Source of the DNA: Dictyocoela muelleri
Taxonomy: Eukaryota; Microsporidia
NCBI GenBank assembly: GCA_016256075.1
Contig: SDVU01000058.1
Span: 1 to 23,576, forward strand
Length of the DNA stretch: 23,576 nt
Direction of reading: 5' to 3'
Under the pieces are notes generated by a model that was not told where the DNA came from, searched no databases, and worked only from the letters and a program-made list of their open reading frames with translations. The number at the start of each line of letters is the position of its first letter. Position 1 is the stretch's first letter. Shown piece by piece: positions 1 through 10,518 of this stretch. The position numbers and the translations under genes were made by a program.

Positions 1-214
1 TCTACTATTAGAAACCGAAAAAGTACTTCAGTTTATACTGAAATTTATCTTACGTATATTTTAAATAATTTTCTCTTCAAAAAGAAATCTATATGCTGAG
101 CAGAGTAGTACCGACAATTCTTGAAATTTAGGTTTAAGGTATTATTTAGGTATACTAAATGTTGTATAAGTATTTAAAATTTGCCTATAAAGTTCGTTAA
201 AATGTCAACTACTC

Positions 215-970
215 TAAAAAAATGGGCCTATAACTCCGTAAAGGTGTCTATAACAGAAAAAATGAGGTCTACAACACTAAAAATTAGGTCTATAAGTTTA
301 AAGTAAACGTGTCTATAACTCAGGATAAAAGTGTCCATAATTCTAATTAAATGTGTCTATAACTCTGAAAATGTGTGTCTATAACTCTGAAAATATGGGT
401 CTCTAACTTTGGGAAAATTCACCTGTATCTATGAAAAACCCTCTAATTAAAAATATTGTCAATAAAAATGAAAGATGGTGTCAACAATAATGGAACTGGC
501 GTCAATAATAATTAAAGACGGTGTCAATAATAATGTAAAGGTCTGTAAAAAATGGTATTTTAGTCCGAAATAGGGGGTCTATAACTCTGAAATTAGGAGT
601 CTATAACTCTGAAATTAGGGGTCATTAATTTATAAATAAGGGGTCTATAACTTTGAAAAAGGGGGTCTATAACTTTGAAAAAAGGGGTCTATAACTCTGA
701 AATTAAAAGGAGTCTATAACTTTGAAAAATGGGGTCTATAACTCTGAAAAAAGGGGTCTATAACTTTGAAAAAAGGGGTCTATAACTTTGAAAAAAGGGG
801 TATATAACTTTGAAAAAAGGGGTCTATAACTTTGAAATAAGAGGTCTATAACTTTGAAAAAAGAGGTCTATAACTTTAAAAAAAGGGGTCTATAACTTTG
901 AAAAAAGGGGTCTATAACTTTGAAATAAGGGGTCTATAACTTTGAAAAAAGGGGTCTAAAACTATGAAAT
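215..970. repeat. 22-bp minisatellite array
   Basis: A head-to-tail array whose unit reads GGGGTCTATAACTTTGAAAA plus two more A. In the right-hand block (about 575-965) successive GGGG runs fall at 731, 753 and 775, which fixes the period at 22 bp for about 17 to 18 copies. To the left (215-430) the same TCTATAAC core recurs with drifting spacing and many substitutions, so the array is old on the left and homogeneous on the right. The period is not a multiple of three and there is no sustained reading frame, so it is not a coding repeat. I do not recognise the satellite. It could be subtelomeric, centromere-like or simply an expanded non-coding repeat. Confidence 0.93.
476..541. repeat. Variant block inside the minisatellite
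   Basis: Three units with the core GTCAAYAATAAT at a spacing of about 21 to 22 bp interrupt the TCTATAAC units. The similar length and the shared GGTGTC start suggest a diverged subfamily of the same unit rather than an inserted foreign repeat. Confidence 0.6.
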
Positions 971-2689
971 ACCCTGTAAAACTGTATATTAATACTATTG
1001 GAAAATACTTATTGATCACATACTGTAAAACCGATTAATTATTTAGCTCAGAGTATGATGACTACCTATCTCGATGCATAATTTTTACATTCAATAGTGT
1101 TAACATTTATTTAATCTTCCAAGTTTACGATATTAGGAAATGTGTTTTATTTTTGATATATAAAAAATTGTATATAATTACCATAGCAATTTTTTTTAAT
1201 ACCAATAATAGTGTTTTTTTTACACTGTGACCGAGAAGTAGAAAAAAAAGTTGTGAACACGGGTATAAGATATAGAATAACGTTATATTATTATTTATAA
1301 TATTTAATTTATCTTTATCCAAGTTATTACTATTCACATAAATAAAGATTACAATATTTTTAATTTGTATATTACAATAATAATGTTCACTAATTAGCTT
1401 TTATAATTGTAAATTTAACCTCTTTAAAATTAGTAATATTCCAATCCATTTAATTCTATAGAATAACAACTTCTAAAAAAATCTAATTAATTTACAAAAA
1501 TATTTGCTAATTTAAACCTTACTATATCATTTAGCCTAGATAACTTTAGTTAACAATTTCAAATGTAAAATATGTAATAGTCGTTTAACTCTTTTTAAAG
1601 TATGTTTATTAAAAAATCTAGATCTTTATTAAGTGGTTAAAATAAGGTGATTAATATTTATTCCATCTAGTGGTATTCGTATGTAGACCTTTCTTTTATA
1701 AAAATAAAGCAAAACTGTTCGCCTAGGTGTGTAAAACATATTGTTGTGTCATCATAGGCTGAATATATGGTTAAATAAATTCTGAAATTTGTCAAGTTAG
1801 TTCTTTTATTTTTAAAGGGGTTAGCTTTTATAAGTAAAAAAATGTGTGTAATTGTAATTTAGTTTCAAATTTCTGTATTTTTTTTAGTTTTTAGGGTTTA
1901 ACCGAAGTCTTATAGAAGTTAAACTATGTAAACGTTAGCAAACTAAAAAAATAATGAGTTTTATATTAACCTGTATATTGCTTATTGATCTTTAAAATAA
2001 TAATCGAATAAAAATATGATTATTCATAAAATTCCTCTTAATCTGCAAACTGAGAACTATTCTCTAAAATAAAAGATTAGAGGCTGTTTTTTACGTTGAT
2101 AATATAAATTGGGTCATATATATATTTTTTAAAGAATACATTTAATATACATGCAATATATTTTCTTTTAACTAATTTTGTTTCAAAGCATCTCTTTTTC
2201 TGTAAATTATAAAATTAAAAATATAAATGTTGTCTGTATATCTCGTTTTTCACATTAAAATATATTCATTCATATAAAAATATGAGATTTCACGAATTAG
2301 AGGCTATATTTGATAATTCACATCTAAAATTATTCATTTAAAGCATATTTTTATGGTGTTTAATTAGCAGATAAAGATAATCTTAATAAATTTGTAATTT
2401 TAATATAAAATTTAAAAGTACATTTCATATTCGCAAATGTTGATATTTAAAAAATTGACAGGTCTGAGGTTCATACTGTGCCCTTTTTCTAACAAAATAT
2501 GATGTTCATTTTTTATTATTACCCCTATAAATGATAAACAAAAAAAACTATTACATAAAACATAAAGAATCAAAACAGGCATTATGTAATTAGATAATTA
2601 TTATCATTTTAAACACATAAAAGATATGATTAAAATATAAATATGTAGCAAAAAGACTTGTAAAGAAACATTATTAATAGAAGGTATAA
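971..2689. other. AT-rich DNA without recognisable gene
   Basis: About 1.7 kb with poly-T and poly-A runs. No open frame here has a recognisable domain. A minus-strand open frame at 1125-1337 is low-complexity (I, L, N and K rich) and looks like chance. A weak hint of reverse-transcriptase-like residues upstream of the RNase H trace (about 2460-2640, plus strand) is too degraded to call. Confidence 0.6.
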
Positions 2690-3225
2690 TGTTACGAAAA
2701 AATCACCCTATTTGCATAATTTTGAAGATATAGAAACTCAAAAATTCCGGGGATTATTAAAATTCGAAAATATGCAATGAAATCTTTTTATAATAATAAG
2801 AATATTTTTAATATTCAAAGATATAAATACAAGTGAATTATCTGTGTTTTCAAAGCAACAATACATCAAAAAGATTAAATAAATCAACGGATAAATAAAA
2901 TTATTCATTTTGATAATAGCGGATGCATCCCAAATGAATAAACAAACAGAATAAACGGAGATTATTTCTAAAACATAATGCGGTGTAATTTATTAATAAA
3001 ACTCATTTTCATTAAATAGAAAAAAAATAATTAATGTGCAAATGCTTCTACATGGCTTTTATACTGTGCATTTAAAGTTGGTCTCAGAAATTTTTTATCA
3101 AATTTACATAATTATTCATTATTTTTATTAATATTTTCCCTAAGTTTATTCTATTTTACTAAATATTACCGAAAAGAAAAATCCTCGAACTTTTTAAATT
3201 AGCAGAGCATTTAGGAGATTACTAT
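2690..3225 (+). mobile_element. Possible Ty3-like RNase H relic (fossil E)
   Basis: Plus-strand translation gives a stretch around 2725-2770 that resembles the polymerase thumb region, then at about 2900-2925 the string LFILIIADASQM. That matches the first RNase H active-site block of Ty3/gypsy elements (hydrophobics, then D-A-S), followed by a trace like ISK...GVIY. The family is known to carry RNase H directly after reverse transcriptase. The relic is heavily broken and ends where the LTR of element A starts, so A may have inserted into it. The possible continuation is at 18740-18860. The call rests on short motifs read by eye. Confidence 0.35.
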
Positions 3226-3593
3226 TGTCGTGTACACATAGCGGAATCTGTCTTGTTATATACTCTTTTATATAGAAAGCACATCTGACGGTGTCTTTCG
3301 TAAATTGCACTGTTCTTTTAAGCAATTAAGGCGTATAATTTTTATACTTTACATATTGTCAAGTTTTGGAATTTTAATTAATAAAATTTTTCGTAAAACT
3401 CTTATTTATTTTGATTTTGTTTTCTCAAATAGCTCTAAGTAATAAAAACAATTTGAACAAATACGCCAATAATTATAAACATTGAAATTTTAGGGATGAA
3501 ATTTTGTGTTTCCGAAAAAACCAATCAAAACCCATCCGAATAAAAATCTTTCTAAACGACATAAAAAACTTTCGTTTTATCCTATACACGACA
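3226..3593 (-). repeat. LTR of element A, 3' side on minus strand
   Basis: This 368-bp block starts TGTCGTGTACAC and ends TATACACGACA, giving short inverted ends of TG...CA type. It aligns with 18055-18414 in the same orientation over its whole length. Shared strings include TGTCTTTCGTA, AACAAATACG and ACCAATC. The start also matches the first bases of the element C LTR (TGTCGTGT), which suggests related families. No convincing target-site duplication was found. Confidence 0.75.
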
Positions 3594-4178
3594 TACTGAC
3601 TCACTAGTAATTTTATTTTTATAGGCTAAATATTTTATATTTATAACAAATTACTATTAGGTTTCTCTATTTTAAGATATTTTTATTTTCAAATGTTTCA
3701 ATAATCCTGAATGCACTGAGATATTCGTTTATAAGTTCGCCATAAATAAGATTTTTTTATAAAATATAATCTCATTTTTTATATTCATTTTCTCTGGTAT
3801 TATTTATTTTAATAAATTTTTGTCATTCTTCATTTTTATATTTAATTTTTCAATTTAATCATTTCATTATTGTTATTTTTTTTATAATTATTAAATACTT
3901 TTGTTTAGGCAGATTTTTATCACTGTATTGTATCTTTCATATTTTTTTTTTTTAAATTTTTTTTCTAATATTAATTTTATTGACGTTCGTCGATAAATTC
4001 GTATTCTTTAAAATAGTTTGATTGTGTCTTTCTGAAATTTAATTTGAAGTTGTTCTATAAATGCTTATTCGTTTGTGTTAAATGTTTTTATTTTATAAAT
4101 AGTTTCGAAATTTTGTAATTATGTATATGACCATTGTCTGTATAAGTTTATTAATAATTTTTTTTGCTAAAAAAAAAA
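3594..4178 (-). mobile_element. Element A integrase, second part (fossil)
   Basis: The minus-strand translation at about 3990-4140 shows a T-D-N-G block followed by a stretch ending ISERHNQTIL. These match the second Asp and the Glu region of the Ty3 integrase catalytic core (TDNG...ER.N.T). A weak carboxy-terminal trace (FRIIETFEN) lies nearer the LTR at about 3700. The rest of the core lies beyond the MULE insertion, at 5909-6060. It is broken in several places. Confidence 0.6.
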
Positions 4179-4197
4179 ATCAAAACTGGTTTTTATG
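4179..4197. repeat. Left copy of 19-bp direct repeat bounding the MULE
   Basis: ATCAAAACTGGTTTTTATG here and ATTAAAACTGGTATTTATG at 5890-5908 differ at two of 19 positions. They lie on either side of the MULE transposase remnant and inside the integrase of element A, where a target-site duplication would be expected. MULE duplications are usually 8 to 11 bp; the identical core AAAACTGGT is 9 bp. Confidence 0.5.
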
Positions 4198-4244
4198 ATG
4201 GCTAGGTTACTTTTCAAATAGCCATTATGTTCTAAAACCAGGTT
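4183..4244. repeat. Imperfect hairpin at MULE left edge
   Basis: Arms at 4183-4204 (AAACTGGTTTTTATGATGGC then TA) and 4219-4244 (reverse complement AACCTGGTTTTAGAACATAA then TGGCTA) pair with a small internal bulge around a 14-base loop. It may be a fragment of the element's terminal structure. No matching inverted copy was found near 5890. Confidence 0.5.
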
Positions 4245-5889
4245 GTACAATAAAAATTTGAAAATACCCCTAGTAAATGAAAAAAAAATACAAGAATATA
4301 AAATCATATACACTAAGAACAAAAGTGGCTAAACTTCTTTTTCTATAACAATTTTAATATAATCAAAAGTACATTTCTAAAAATTCAATAACGTGGGTTT
4401 GCACCAGTGATTAGTGTAATGCAAATATCGAAACTGATTTTAAAATGAATGTCAAACTTATAAACAATTTAAACATAAATGTTTTAACAAAAACATCATC
4501 CGAAATTAAAAGAATAATTATGATGAAATAAATGTGATACTAGCCAATAATACGTGTTTAATAACAGTAAAATAATATCGGAGGTATTAAAAGATTTTGA
4601 CTGTCAGTGATTACTATGTTTGCAAAAAAAAAGAAGTTTGTGCAAAACAATTGATAAAAAAAAATCAAAAAATCACAAATTTCTCTAATACCAGTGACAT
4701 TAATGATGAATTGAAAAAAAAACTATTAGAAGGAAATTATTTTTACAATAAGATTCGGGAATAAGTGATGAAAACATAATTATTATCTAATTTAATAATA
4801 AGAAATGCGATCAAATCAAAAATTCAAACTATGGTCTTTCGCTACACAATTAAAATTCCTTACATGGATATTGTAAAAAATATGTTGCCTATTCAAAAAT
4901 TTACTCCTTTTTTTCTAATTGTTTCTGGGATTTTGCCGAATAAAACACTCGATACATATATAAGATTTTTCAGTCAATAAAAAAGATTGACAGGAACAAA
5001 CGGTCCGGATTTTTGCAGATTGGAAATGTAAAAAAAACCAATGAGGGCATACAAAGGAGATTTTATCTATTAAAGGCTTTTTAATTGTTCATTTCATTTC
5101 TCTCAGTGTTTTTGAGATAAATTCAAAGAGAAAATTTTCGTATCAAGTATAAATATGACAAAGATTTTCGTTTTTATATAAATGTGTTTATTTCAATATG
5201 TTCTGTGCCCAAAAATCAAGTTGGAAATATATTTTTTACATTTAAATTAAAATTTTTAATAGATTTTAACAATAGTGATAAAGGATTGAAAATAATTAAA
5301 TATTTTTATAAGAATTATATTGAAAATAAAAATAAAATCAATGTGTTGATTGTTAGTATCGAATATTGAATAACATCCACACTACACCAATGTATGTGAG
5401 GAGTTTAAAAGGGTAATGAATCCTTTAACAAAAGGAAATCATCCATAGCAGACAAAAATTTTTATTTTGTTAAGAACGCATGAACACGTAAAGTTAAGAA
5501 ATATTTGAAGAACTTATAAATGCTAAATTTGATTACATAAATAAAAATAGAAAACATCAAACGTTATAAAAATATGCGAAATCTATTCTGATTTATATGG
5601 AATATGTTTTCTAGAAGCTATAGTTATAGTCTATAAAAATAATTTAAATTAAGTAAATAAGTTTTTTTCGAAAATATTTCTATTTATATATATGTTTCAT
5701 TAATTTTTCTGTTTCTTATATAACCTAAATGTCTCGACTAGTGTTATTTTTAGAAAAAAGTACACCCCTAAATAGGGAAGAAAAGTACTGTTTGGACCAA
5801 AAATACCTTCAAATCATTTAGGTCCTAAATGTAATCCAACACATGTCTTTTATAAGTTTATTGGGAAAAACGTGTTAGCTTAAAAATGG
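4198..5889 (+). mobile_element. Degenerate MULE DNA transposon 1
   Basis: A Mutator-like element of about 1.7 kb inserted into the integrase of element A, in the opposite orientation to that element. Bounds are set by the 19-bp direct repeat on each side. It contains one decayed transposase (4445-5610). I could not find clear terminal inverted repeats, so the ends could be off by tens of bases. Integrase motifs on both sides (a DI motif near 6030, TDNG near 4130) show that it split an older gene. Confidence 0.6.
4445..5610 (+). pseudogene. MULE 1 transposase pseudogene (FLYWCH plus MULE domain)
   Basis: Decayed DDE transposase that would have cut and pasted the element in the nucleus. The likely start is the ATG at 4445 (MNVKLINNLN). 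An open stretch at 4609-4764 gives a FLYWCH-type zinc finger half (YYVCKKKEVCAKQL, two Cys spaced by five). A second at 4831-4980 gives IVSGILPNKTLDTYIRFFSQ, typical of the region after the first catalytic Asp. The C-x2-H block NCSFHFSQ at 5083-5103 is preserved. An open stretch at 5184-5369 carries the family string VPKNQVGNIF and the YIENK end. NESFN at 5415-5429 supplies the third acidic residue. The first catalytic Asp is not visible, and at the second a Glu-Met pair stands in the Asp position. There are several in-frame stops and frame changes, so it is clearly dead. Confidence 0.75.
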
Positions 5890-5908
5890 ATTAAAACTGG
5901 TATTTATG
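5890..5908. repeat. Right copy of 19-bp direct repeat bounding the MULE
   Basis: ATTAAAACTGGTATTTATG, partner of 4179-4197 with two mismatches. It lies just before the integrase sequence of element A resumes (reading toward higher coordinates). Confidence 0.5.
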
Positions 5909-6240
5909 TTTTTTTTTACTTATTTAAATTATTTATAAATTTCGTAAAAACTTGTAAAAATATGTAATATTTAAAGAAAAGAATTTTTTTTGTTTTAAAT
6001 TCATCATGCTGTTTGTGAAAAGTCTGGTAATATCATATAACAATATATCCATAGGTAATTTATAAAGCATTCCTGTTACCTTGCCTAATTTTACCTATTC
6101 ATTATTCTTTTATATTTAATACATTTTTATAATATTGCAATAACATCTCTATAATTTATCTGAAATTTGTATTTTTTTCTAATTGTTTTGAATGTCTTTA
6201 GTTTGATTTGATGTCCAAGCATCTCATGAATTTATGGAAC
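5909..6240 (-). mobile_element. Element A integrase, zinc domain and start of core (fossil)
   Basis: On the minus strand, HEMLGHQ at about 6205-6230 supplies the paired His of the integrase HHCC zinc domain, and KCIKYK near 6120-6140 lies where its Cys pair is expected. Next comes PMDILLYDI near 6030, matching the first catalytic Asp block. The core then runs into the MULE insertion. It is broken. Confidence 0.65.
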
Positions 6241-6790
6241 TTTAACACTAAGATTTTATTTTCTAAGTTTATCAAAGTTTTTTAAAAGATCTCTTGAAAA
6301 ATGATCATCCAAAACATTTTTTTTCCTTCAATATGATGAATTTAAATAGTAAAATTATTAAATATTTTTCGATATCTATTCATCCTAAAACTTTTTTTTA
6401 GAAATTATAAAGAAGATTTTGATTATCAGTTATAATATTATAATACCATTGAATATCATAGTTTTCAAACTTAAGCAGCATTTTATAAATTGCAAATTTT
6501 TTTTTTCTACAATGAAAAATTATCTTAAGTTGAGTAAATTTAAAACGTAAAAATCTTCATATACCTAGTTTTTGGTATATTACGTCTTTCTTTTCTACTT
6601 TTACTTGCATTTACCTTGATATAAAATATTTCATTGTATTTATTATAAGAAAGCATAGGCGCATTTTTAATTTCTGCATAAATACATTCCATTTTATTTA
6701 TTAAATTTACAGACCATATAAGTGATTCAGTTTCAATTTTAATTTAACTGTTAATAAATATTTTTTTTTGACTAGATTTAAAAAAAAGGC
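6241..6790 (-). mobile_element. Element A RNase H (fossil)
   Basis: Minus-strand traces in family order: MECIYAEIKNAPMLS (about 6650-6710, the region before RNase H), FYIKVNASKSRKE (about 6600-6640, first active-site block), ITDNQNLLYNF (about 6410-6440, the TD block), and HHIEGKKNVLDDHFSRDLL (6265-6350, the end of RNase H that links to integrase). The order and spacing match Ty3/gypsy pol. It is broken in several places. Confidence 0.7.
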
Positions 6791-7480
6791 TAAATAGGTT
6801 TGTTATTCTTTCAAGTCTTCGAAGTTGATGCGTAGTATTTTGTAATTTTCGATTTTATAAATTTCAACGCTATCTATTAATAGAATATATCCATTAGTTG
6901 TTATAAAATGCCTCAAATATTCTATTTTCACCTGACTACTTTACAGTTATATAAATTTATCGTCATAAATGCCTCTTTCAAACTTTTTATCACTTCTATC
7001 ACATGATTCTTATGATTTTTATCTTTTTTAGTATAAACAAGAACATCGTCGAGATACACTTTTACGTATCTTAAATCACAAAGAATTGAATACATCATTC
7101 TCTGAATCTTTTCTGAGCATCGTAGTCTAAATGGCATATTGAGATATACGTAAAGTTATTAATTTCAAAACTCGTATATTTAATTGAATTTTCGTCTATC
7201 TGTATTTGTGGTATCACATGTTTATATCTATATAGATAGATTTATCAGAATCTACTAATTATAATATACATTTATGTAAATTGTAAAAAGAAAAGTTCTT
7301 TACTGGTTACTTTATTCCTTCCAGAGTAATCTATTACCAATCTTAATTTTACTCGATTACTTTTCAATAAAAAAATGCAAGACAACAATAAGATGAATGT
7401 GACTTGAAGATAATTTTTTGTGTAATGAAATTATTTTTATATTTTTTTATATTTTTTTTTTCAACTAAATTGTACTGGGT
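6791..7480 (-). mobile_element. Element A reverse transcriptase (fossil)
   Basis: The longest open piece (7137 down to 6928) contains MPFRLRCSEKIQRMMYS and YVKVYLDDVLVYTKKDKNH. These are the PFGL and YLDD boxes of Ty3-type reverse transcriptase, followed by the H..HV and KSLKEA helix. Upstream, DENSIKYTSFEINNFTY (about 7150-7195) and LVIDYSGRNKV (about 7300-7335) match the preceding conserved blocks. Downstream, IEYLRHFITTNGYI (about 6880-6925) is the connecting block (LGH.I...G). The assignment to the family is secure; the gene is dead. Confidence 0.88.
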
Positions 7481-7659
7481 ATTGTTTAGACAGAATTGTT
7501 GGCTTATAAAATAAGTGATTTATCATTTTTTTTATCTGCTGTAATTGTCGATTTTTTAAATTTAGAAGTGCCATTTATATAATTTTGTTATAATTTATTA
7601 ATTGTATAAAGTGTTATTATCATTTTTATTTTTTATTATTTATAAATTCAAAATTAACA

Positions 7660-7975
7660 ATTAACCCTGATAACTAGATTTTATTTTACAAAATTTACAA
7701 TAGTTTCTTATTAATAAAAAGTCATTTCCGATAATCATTTTAACAAGTAGTTTATCTACAATCAACATTTCAATATTGAAGTTAGCCATATGAATTTCAT
7801 TAAAAAAAAAAATATTTCTCATTTTGCTTGTCGATTCCATAATCTCTTTTGACACTGACTAAAATTATAACATTAATTGGCGTTGAGAAAATCCTATTTT
7901 TTCAAATATTTGCTTTGAAATTAATAGAAAATTAGTACCGTGTATACATTAGAATCGACCACAAGTTCTTAATGT
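7660..7975 (-). mobile_element. Element A aspartic protease (fossil)
   Basis: An open piece at 7855-7661 contains FNIEMLIVDKLLVKMIIGND followed by FLL, the second half of a retropepsin ending in the IIG.DFL block. The active-site region is traceable upstream (VVDSN near 7945). It lies between the gag zinc knuckle and reverse transcriptase, the normal place in Ty3/gypsy pol. Broken. Confidence 0.65.
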
Positions 7976-8044
7976 TTGGCATATATTATTTAAAAAAAAA
8001 TTTATTCTGTATCATTTTTTACAATAATTTTTTTACCATTCCGA

Positions 8045-8130
8045 TTTTTTTTCTTTAAATAATAACAGTCACTTGCATTGTGTGATCCGTTTTTGTGAAA
8101 TTTACAATACATATTATCGGAATCACTGTT
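8045..8130 (-). mobile_element. Element A gag zinc knuckle (fossil)
   Basis: Minus-strand translation gives YCKFHKNGSHNASDCYYLK, a C-x2-H-x4-H-x4-C knuckle like those at the end of gag in many Ty3/gypsy elements, where it binds the packaged RNA. It lies about 100 bases upstream of the protease trace. Gag is interrupted 40 bases further on by the MITE at 8173. Confidence 0.65.
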
Positions 8131-8172
8131 TAATTCTTGTTTATTTTTTGGTGATTAGTTAGCTATTCTTTT

Positions 8173-8370
8173 GGTATTAGTAACAGAATACAGAAAATTT
8201 TTTGACAAAGAATTTCCTTTATAGAAACTGTTAATAAAATATAAATGTATACCTCGTTATACTAATCGTCTTCAGTATTTTTTATTATATCTATAAATAG
8301 AAAATATATAAGATATCGAAAATTTTTTGAAAGATATTTTTGATATCTTATACATTTATATTTTAGCGAG
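8173..8370. repeat. Foldback MITE copy 1, left part
   Basis: It begins GGTATTAGTAACAGAATACA and runs through a palindromic centre (AAGATATCGAAAATTT ... GATATCTTA). It aligns along its length with 17113-17300. The right arm of the same copy appears to be 10701-10823, because those two arms share details (GAATTTCC, GAAACTGTTAATA) that the second copy lacks. The two parts sum to about 320 bp, against about 306 bp for the uninterrupted copy. It has no coding capacity. Confidence 0.75.
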
Positions 8371-8440
8371 GTTTTTTCTATCCTTGATATAAAACTCTAT
8401 TTAAAATTTAAAGCTTTCTTAGAAGAGATATTTAGTTTAA

Positions 8441-8621
8441 TTCAACTCATTATATGTTAATTTCAGAAACTTAAATAACCAATTATATCCACATTTAATT
8501 ATTTAAAACATAATATAAAAACAACGTCCTATTATATCTCTGAAACCAAAAATTGAAACCCTGTTTCTGAAACAAAACCTCAATAATAAATTTACAGTTT
8601 CTTCAAGTTTCGGTAACAACA
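8441..8621 (-). repeat. LTR of element B, 3' side on minus strand
   Basis: Aligns in direct orientation with 10519-10700. Shared strings are AAAACATAATAT, TATTATATCTCTGAAACCAA and TGTTTCTGAAACAAA. A TG start at 8455 and a CA end at 8621 (GTTTCGGTAACAACA) would give inverted ends TGTT...AACA. However, similarity reaches about 14 bases further left, so the left edge is uncertain. Confidence 0.65.
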
Positions 8622-8777
8622 TTTCGCTCTAAACCTCGACTGTGATTTATGCCTTACTATTTCAGATCGATCATTCAATTTAATTTTAAACGAGCTATAC
8701 CAAAAGTGCACTACTAATATTTTATATTTAAACTCTGGATCTATTTTAGTATTTTTAAGTCCATTTCTAATATACAT
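8592..8777 (-). mobile_element. Element B integrase carboxy-terminal trace (fossil)
   Basis: The open piece reads KIDPEFKYKILVVHFWYSSF and then KIKLNDR...IVRHKSQSRF. It matches the KlDP.f.GPy.V...yk.kl...R.vhasqLr.F pattern of the Ty3 integrase carboxy-terminal domain. It runs to the LTR edge, as expected for the end of pol. It could instead belong to another element joined here. Confidence 0.55.
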
Positions 8778-8869
8778 TTTATCAATAACATTAAATTACA
8801 GTTTTATTATTTTTATTTGCAAATTAAATTGTTTTAATCTTTATATTACATTTTTTTAATTTATTGTCA

Positions 8870-9340
8870 TGAACCTTTTAAGTTTTACCATATACTAATA
8901 TATCATCAAGATAAGAAAACAGTTATTTCTTATATATTCTTTAAAAACTATATACATTCTTCGTGTAAAGATTCTCTGCTGTTTTTAAAACCCTTCGTCA
9001 TCTTATTAAACTGAATTAGTCTATTCTTTCCGTCGAAGAATGCACATTTTTCTTAATCATCATTTCTTATGACCCTTGGAAAAATCCGTCTTTTAAATCA
9101 ACTAAACTAAAATTTTTTGCTGTGTAAACATTGCAATAATTCTCTTATATTATGGACTGTAAATATATAGATATCAAAGTTATCATCAACCTCGTTAAGT
9201 CTAACGTGAATCTGTTTTTTATATCTTTTTTTCTACCACTACTACAGATTGACACCATAACGAAAGGCTTATTTTAATAATTCTATTAGATTTAAGGTTT
9301 TCTACAAGTTATTTAATATCTTTTTTTTCTTAAAATTTGT
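8870..9340 (-). mobile_element. Element B reverse transcriptase (fossil)
   Basis: Minus-strand traces in order: LVENLKSNRIIKISLS (about 9270-9320), RFTLDLTRL (about 9200-9225), KKFFSLVDLKDGFFQG (about 9075-9115), FDGKNRLIQFNKMTKGFKNS (about 8980-9040) and a LDD box at about 8895-8915. The string MTKGFKNS resembles the M.MGFKNSP version of this box that I associate with microsporidian Ty3/gypsy elements. Broken. Confidence 0.7.
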
Positions 9341-9702
9341 TATGGGTCTCGTAAAACTTGTTATTTGGTTGCTTTTTGTTATTATTGGACAAGATATTGG
9401 TAAATCACTATTTAACACGAATTTAATTATTGCCGCGCATTCAAATACTATATATGTTATTTATTTCTTCAGCACATAAAATTCGAGTTTTGGCTTTCTA
9501 TATTTGTATTATATATCTAAAAAACATTTTTATACAGTATTAATTTACTACGTTCAATGAGAGATATTGACATATTCGCATATACTGTTTTCGACAATTT
9601 CCCAATAGCACGTAAAAAACTTTGAGAAACAAATTAACACTAAAACAAGTATAAAAAATAGAAATATTCTCCGAACCATCGAAATTAATAATTTTCCTAT
9701 TC

Positions 9703-9721
9703 ACATCATCATCATCATCAT
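9703..9721. repeat. Short (ATC)n microsatellite
   Basis: Six ATC repeats (ACATCATCATCATCATCATT). It falls inside element B between the reverse-transcriptase and gag traces. Confidence 0.8.
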
Positions 9722-9889
9722 TTTAATTAAACATATTCTAAACATTAAAAGGCTAAGTGTATGTACGTTTTTTTTATTTTACCTTGTCTTGTAGTATTTA
9801 TAGAAATTTACTAGATATTTTTTTTTCTACCAACAACTTGTATTGATTTATGCTCTCGGTTTAAATTTTTTTTAAATATGCTATTCATA

Positions 9890-10310
9890 TTTCACAGTTT
9901 GCTTTCTTTTATACGCTCGATAATTTCTTTTAAAGGAAGTTAAGATATGAGGAATAGTGTTTGATAATCATTTGGTGCAGGAAATTTCCGAAGATACTTT
10001 AAAAAGATAGTATCATAAACTTACGTGGATTTCGGATTTCTAATAATCTTTTTATAAATTGTGACGCTTTTCTTCACTTAATTTGTATAGATTTTCTGGA
10101 ATTCATTAGCACAAAATTCAATCAAATCTTTTTTTAAGCATTTCTAATCATCTGGTAGTGCACATTCAGCTCCATTATCACAGAAAAATTATTTTCTTTT
10201 TTATCACTATATCTCATCACTAGCGTCCTTATTTCTCGAATTGTATAGCTTTAAAATCCGAAGGTGCCTTTAACTAAAAACATGCATATTTTTATTTTCT
10301 TTTCAATCAT
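9890..10310 (-). mobile_element. Element B gag-like trace (fossil)
   Basis: Minus-strand pieces such as KKDLIEFCANEFQKIYTN and FLKYLRKFPAPNDYQTLF have the helix-rich, motif-poor character of a gag region and lie upstream of the reverse transcriptase, where gag belongs. There is no diagnostic motif, so this is placement more than recognition. Confidence 0.35.
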
Positions 10311-10518
10311 TCCTCGAGAGATGAAATAAACTTAATCACAAGAATTGTAGTTGTTTTGCTCTTTTTTTGCTTTGTCTTTCCCTGCTTCATACGATCGAGA
10401 AGCTGATATGTTTCTTTTAGCAATTTATTGAGTCATCTTTATATTGTTTTTTCTATCATAATATGGGAAGTCTTTTTATAATTAAAACCTTTTTAGAATC
10501 CATATTTTTTTTGCAAAA

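Noticed and set aside
215-970. CRISPR-like regular repeats
   Set aside because: Units are contiguous with no unique spacers, and the elements around them are eukaryotic.
1125-1337. Minus-strand open frame of 70 codons
   Set aside because: Low-complexity I/L/N/K-rich text with no motif; expected by chance at this base composition.
3226-3593. Reading the 3226-3593 and 18055-18414 pair as MITEs
   Set aside because: Only the outer 10 bases are inverted, the ends are TG...CA type, and an integrase trace of matching orientation lies beside the left copy, so LTR is the better call.
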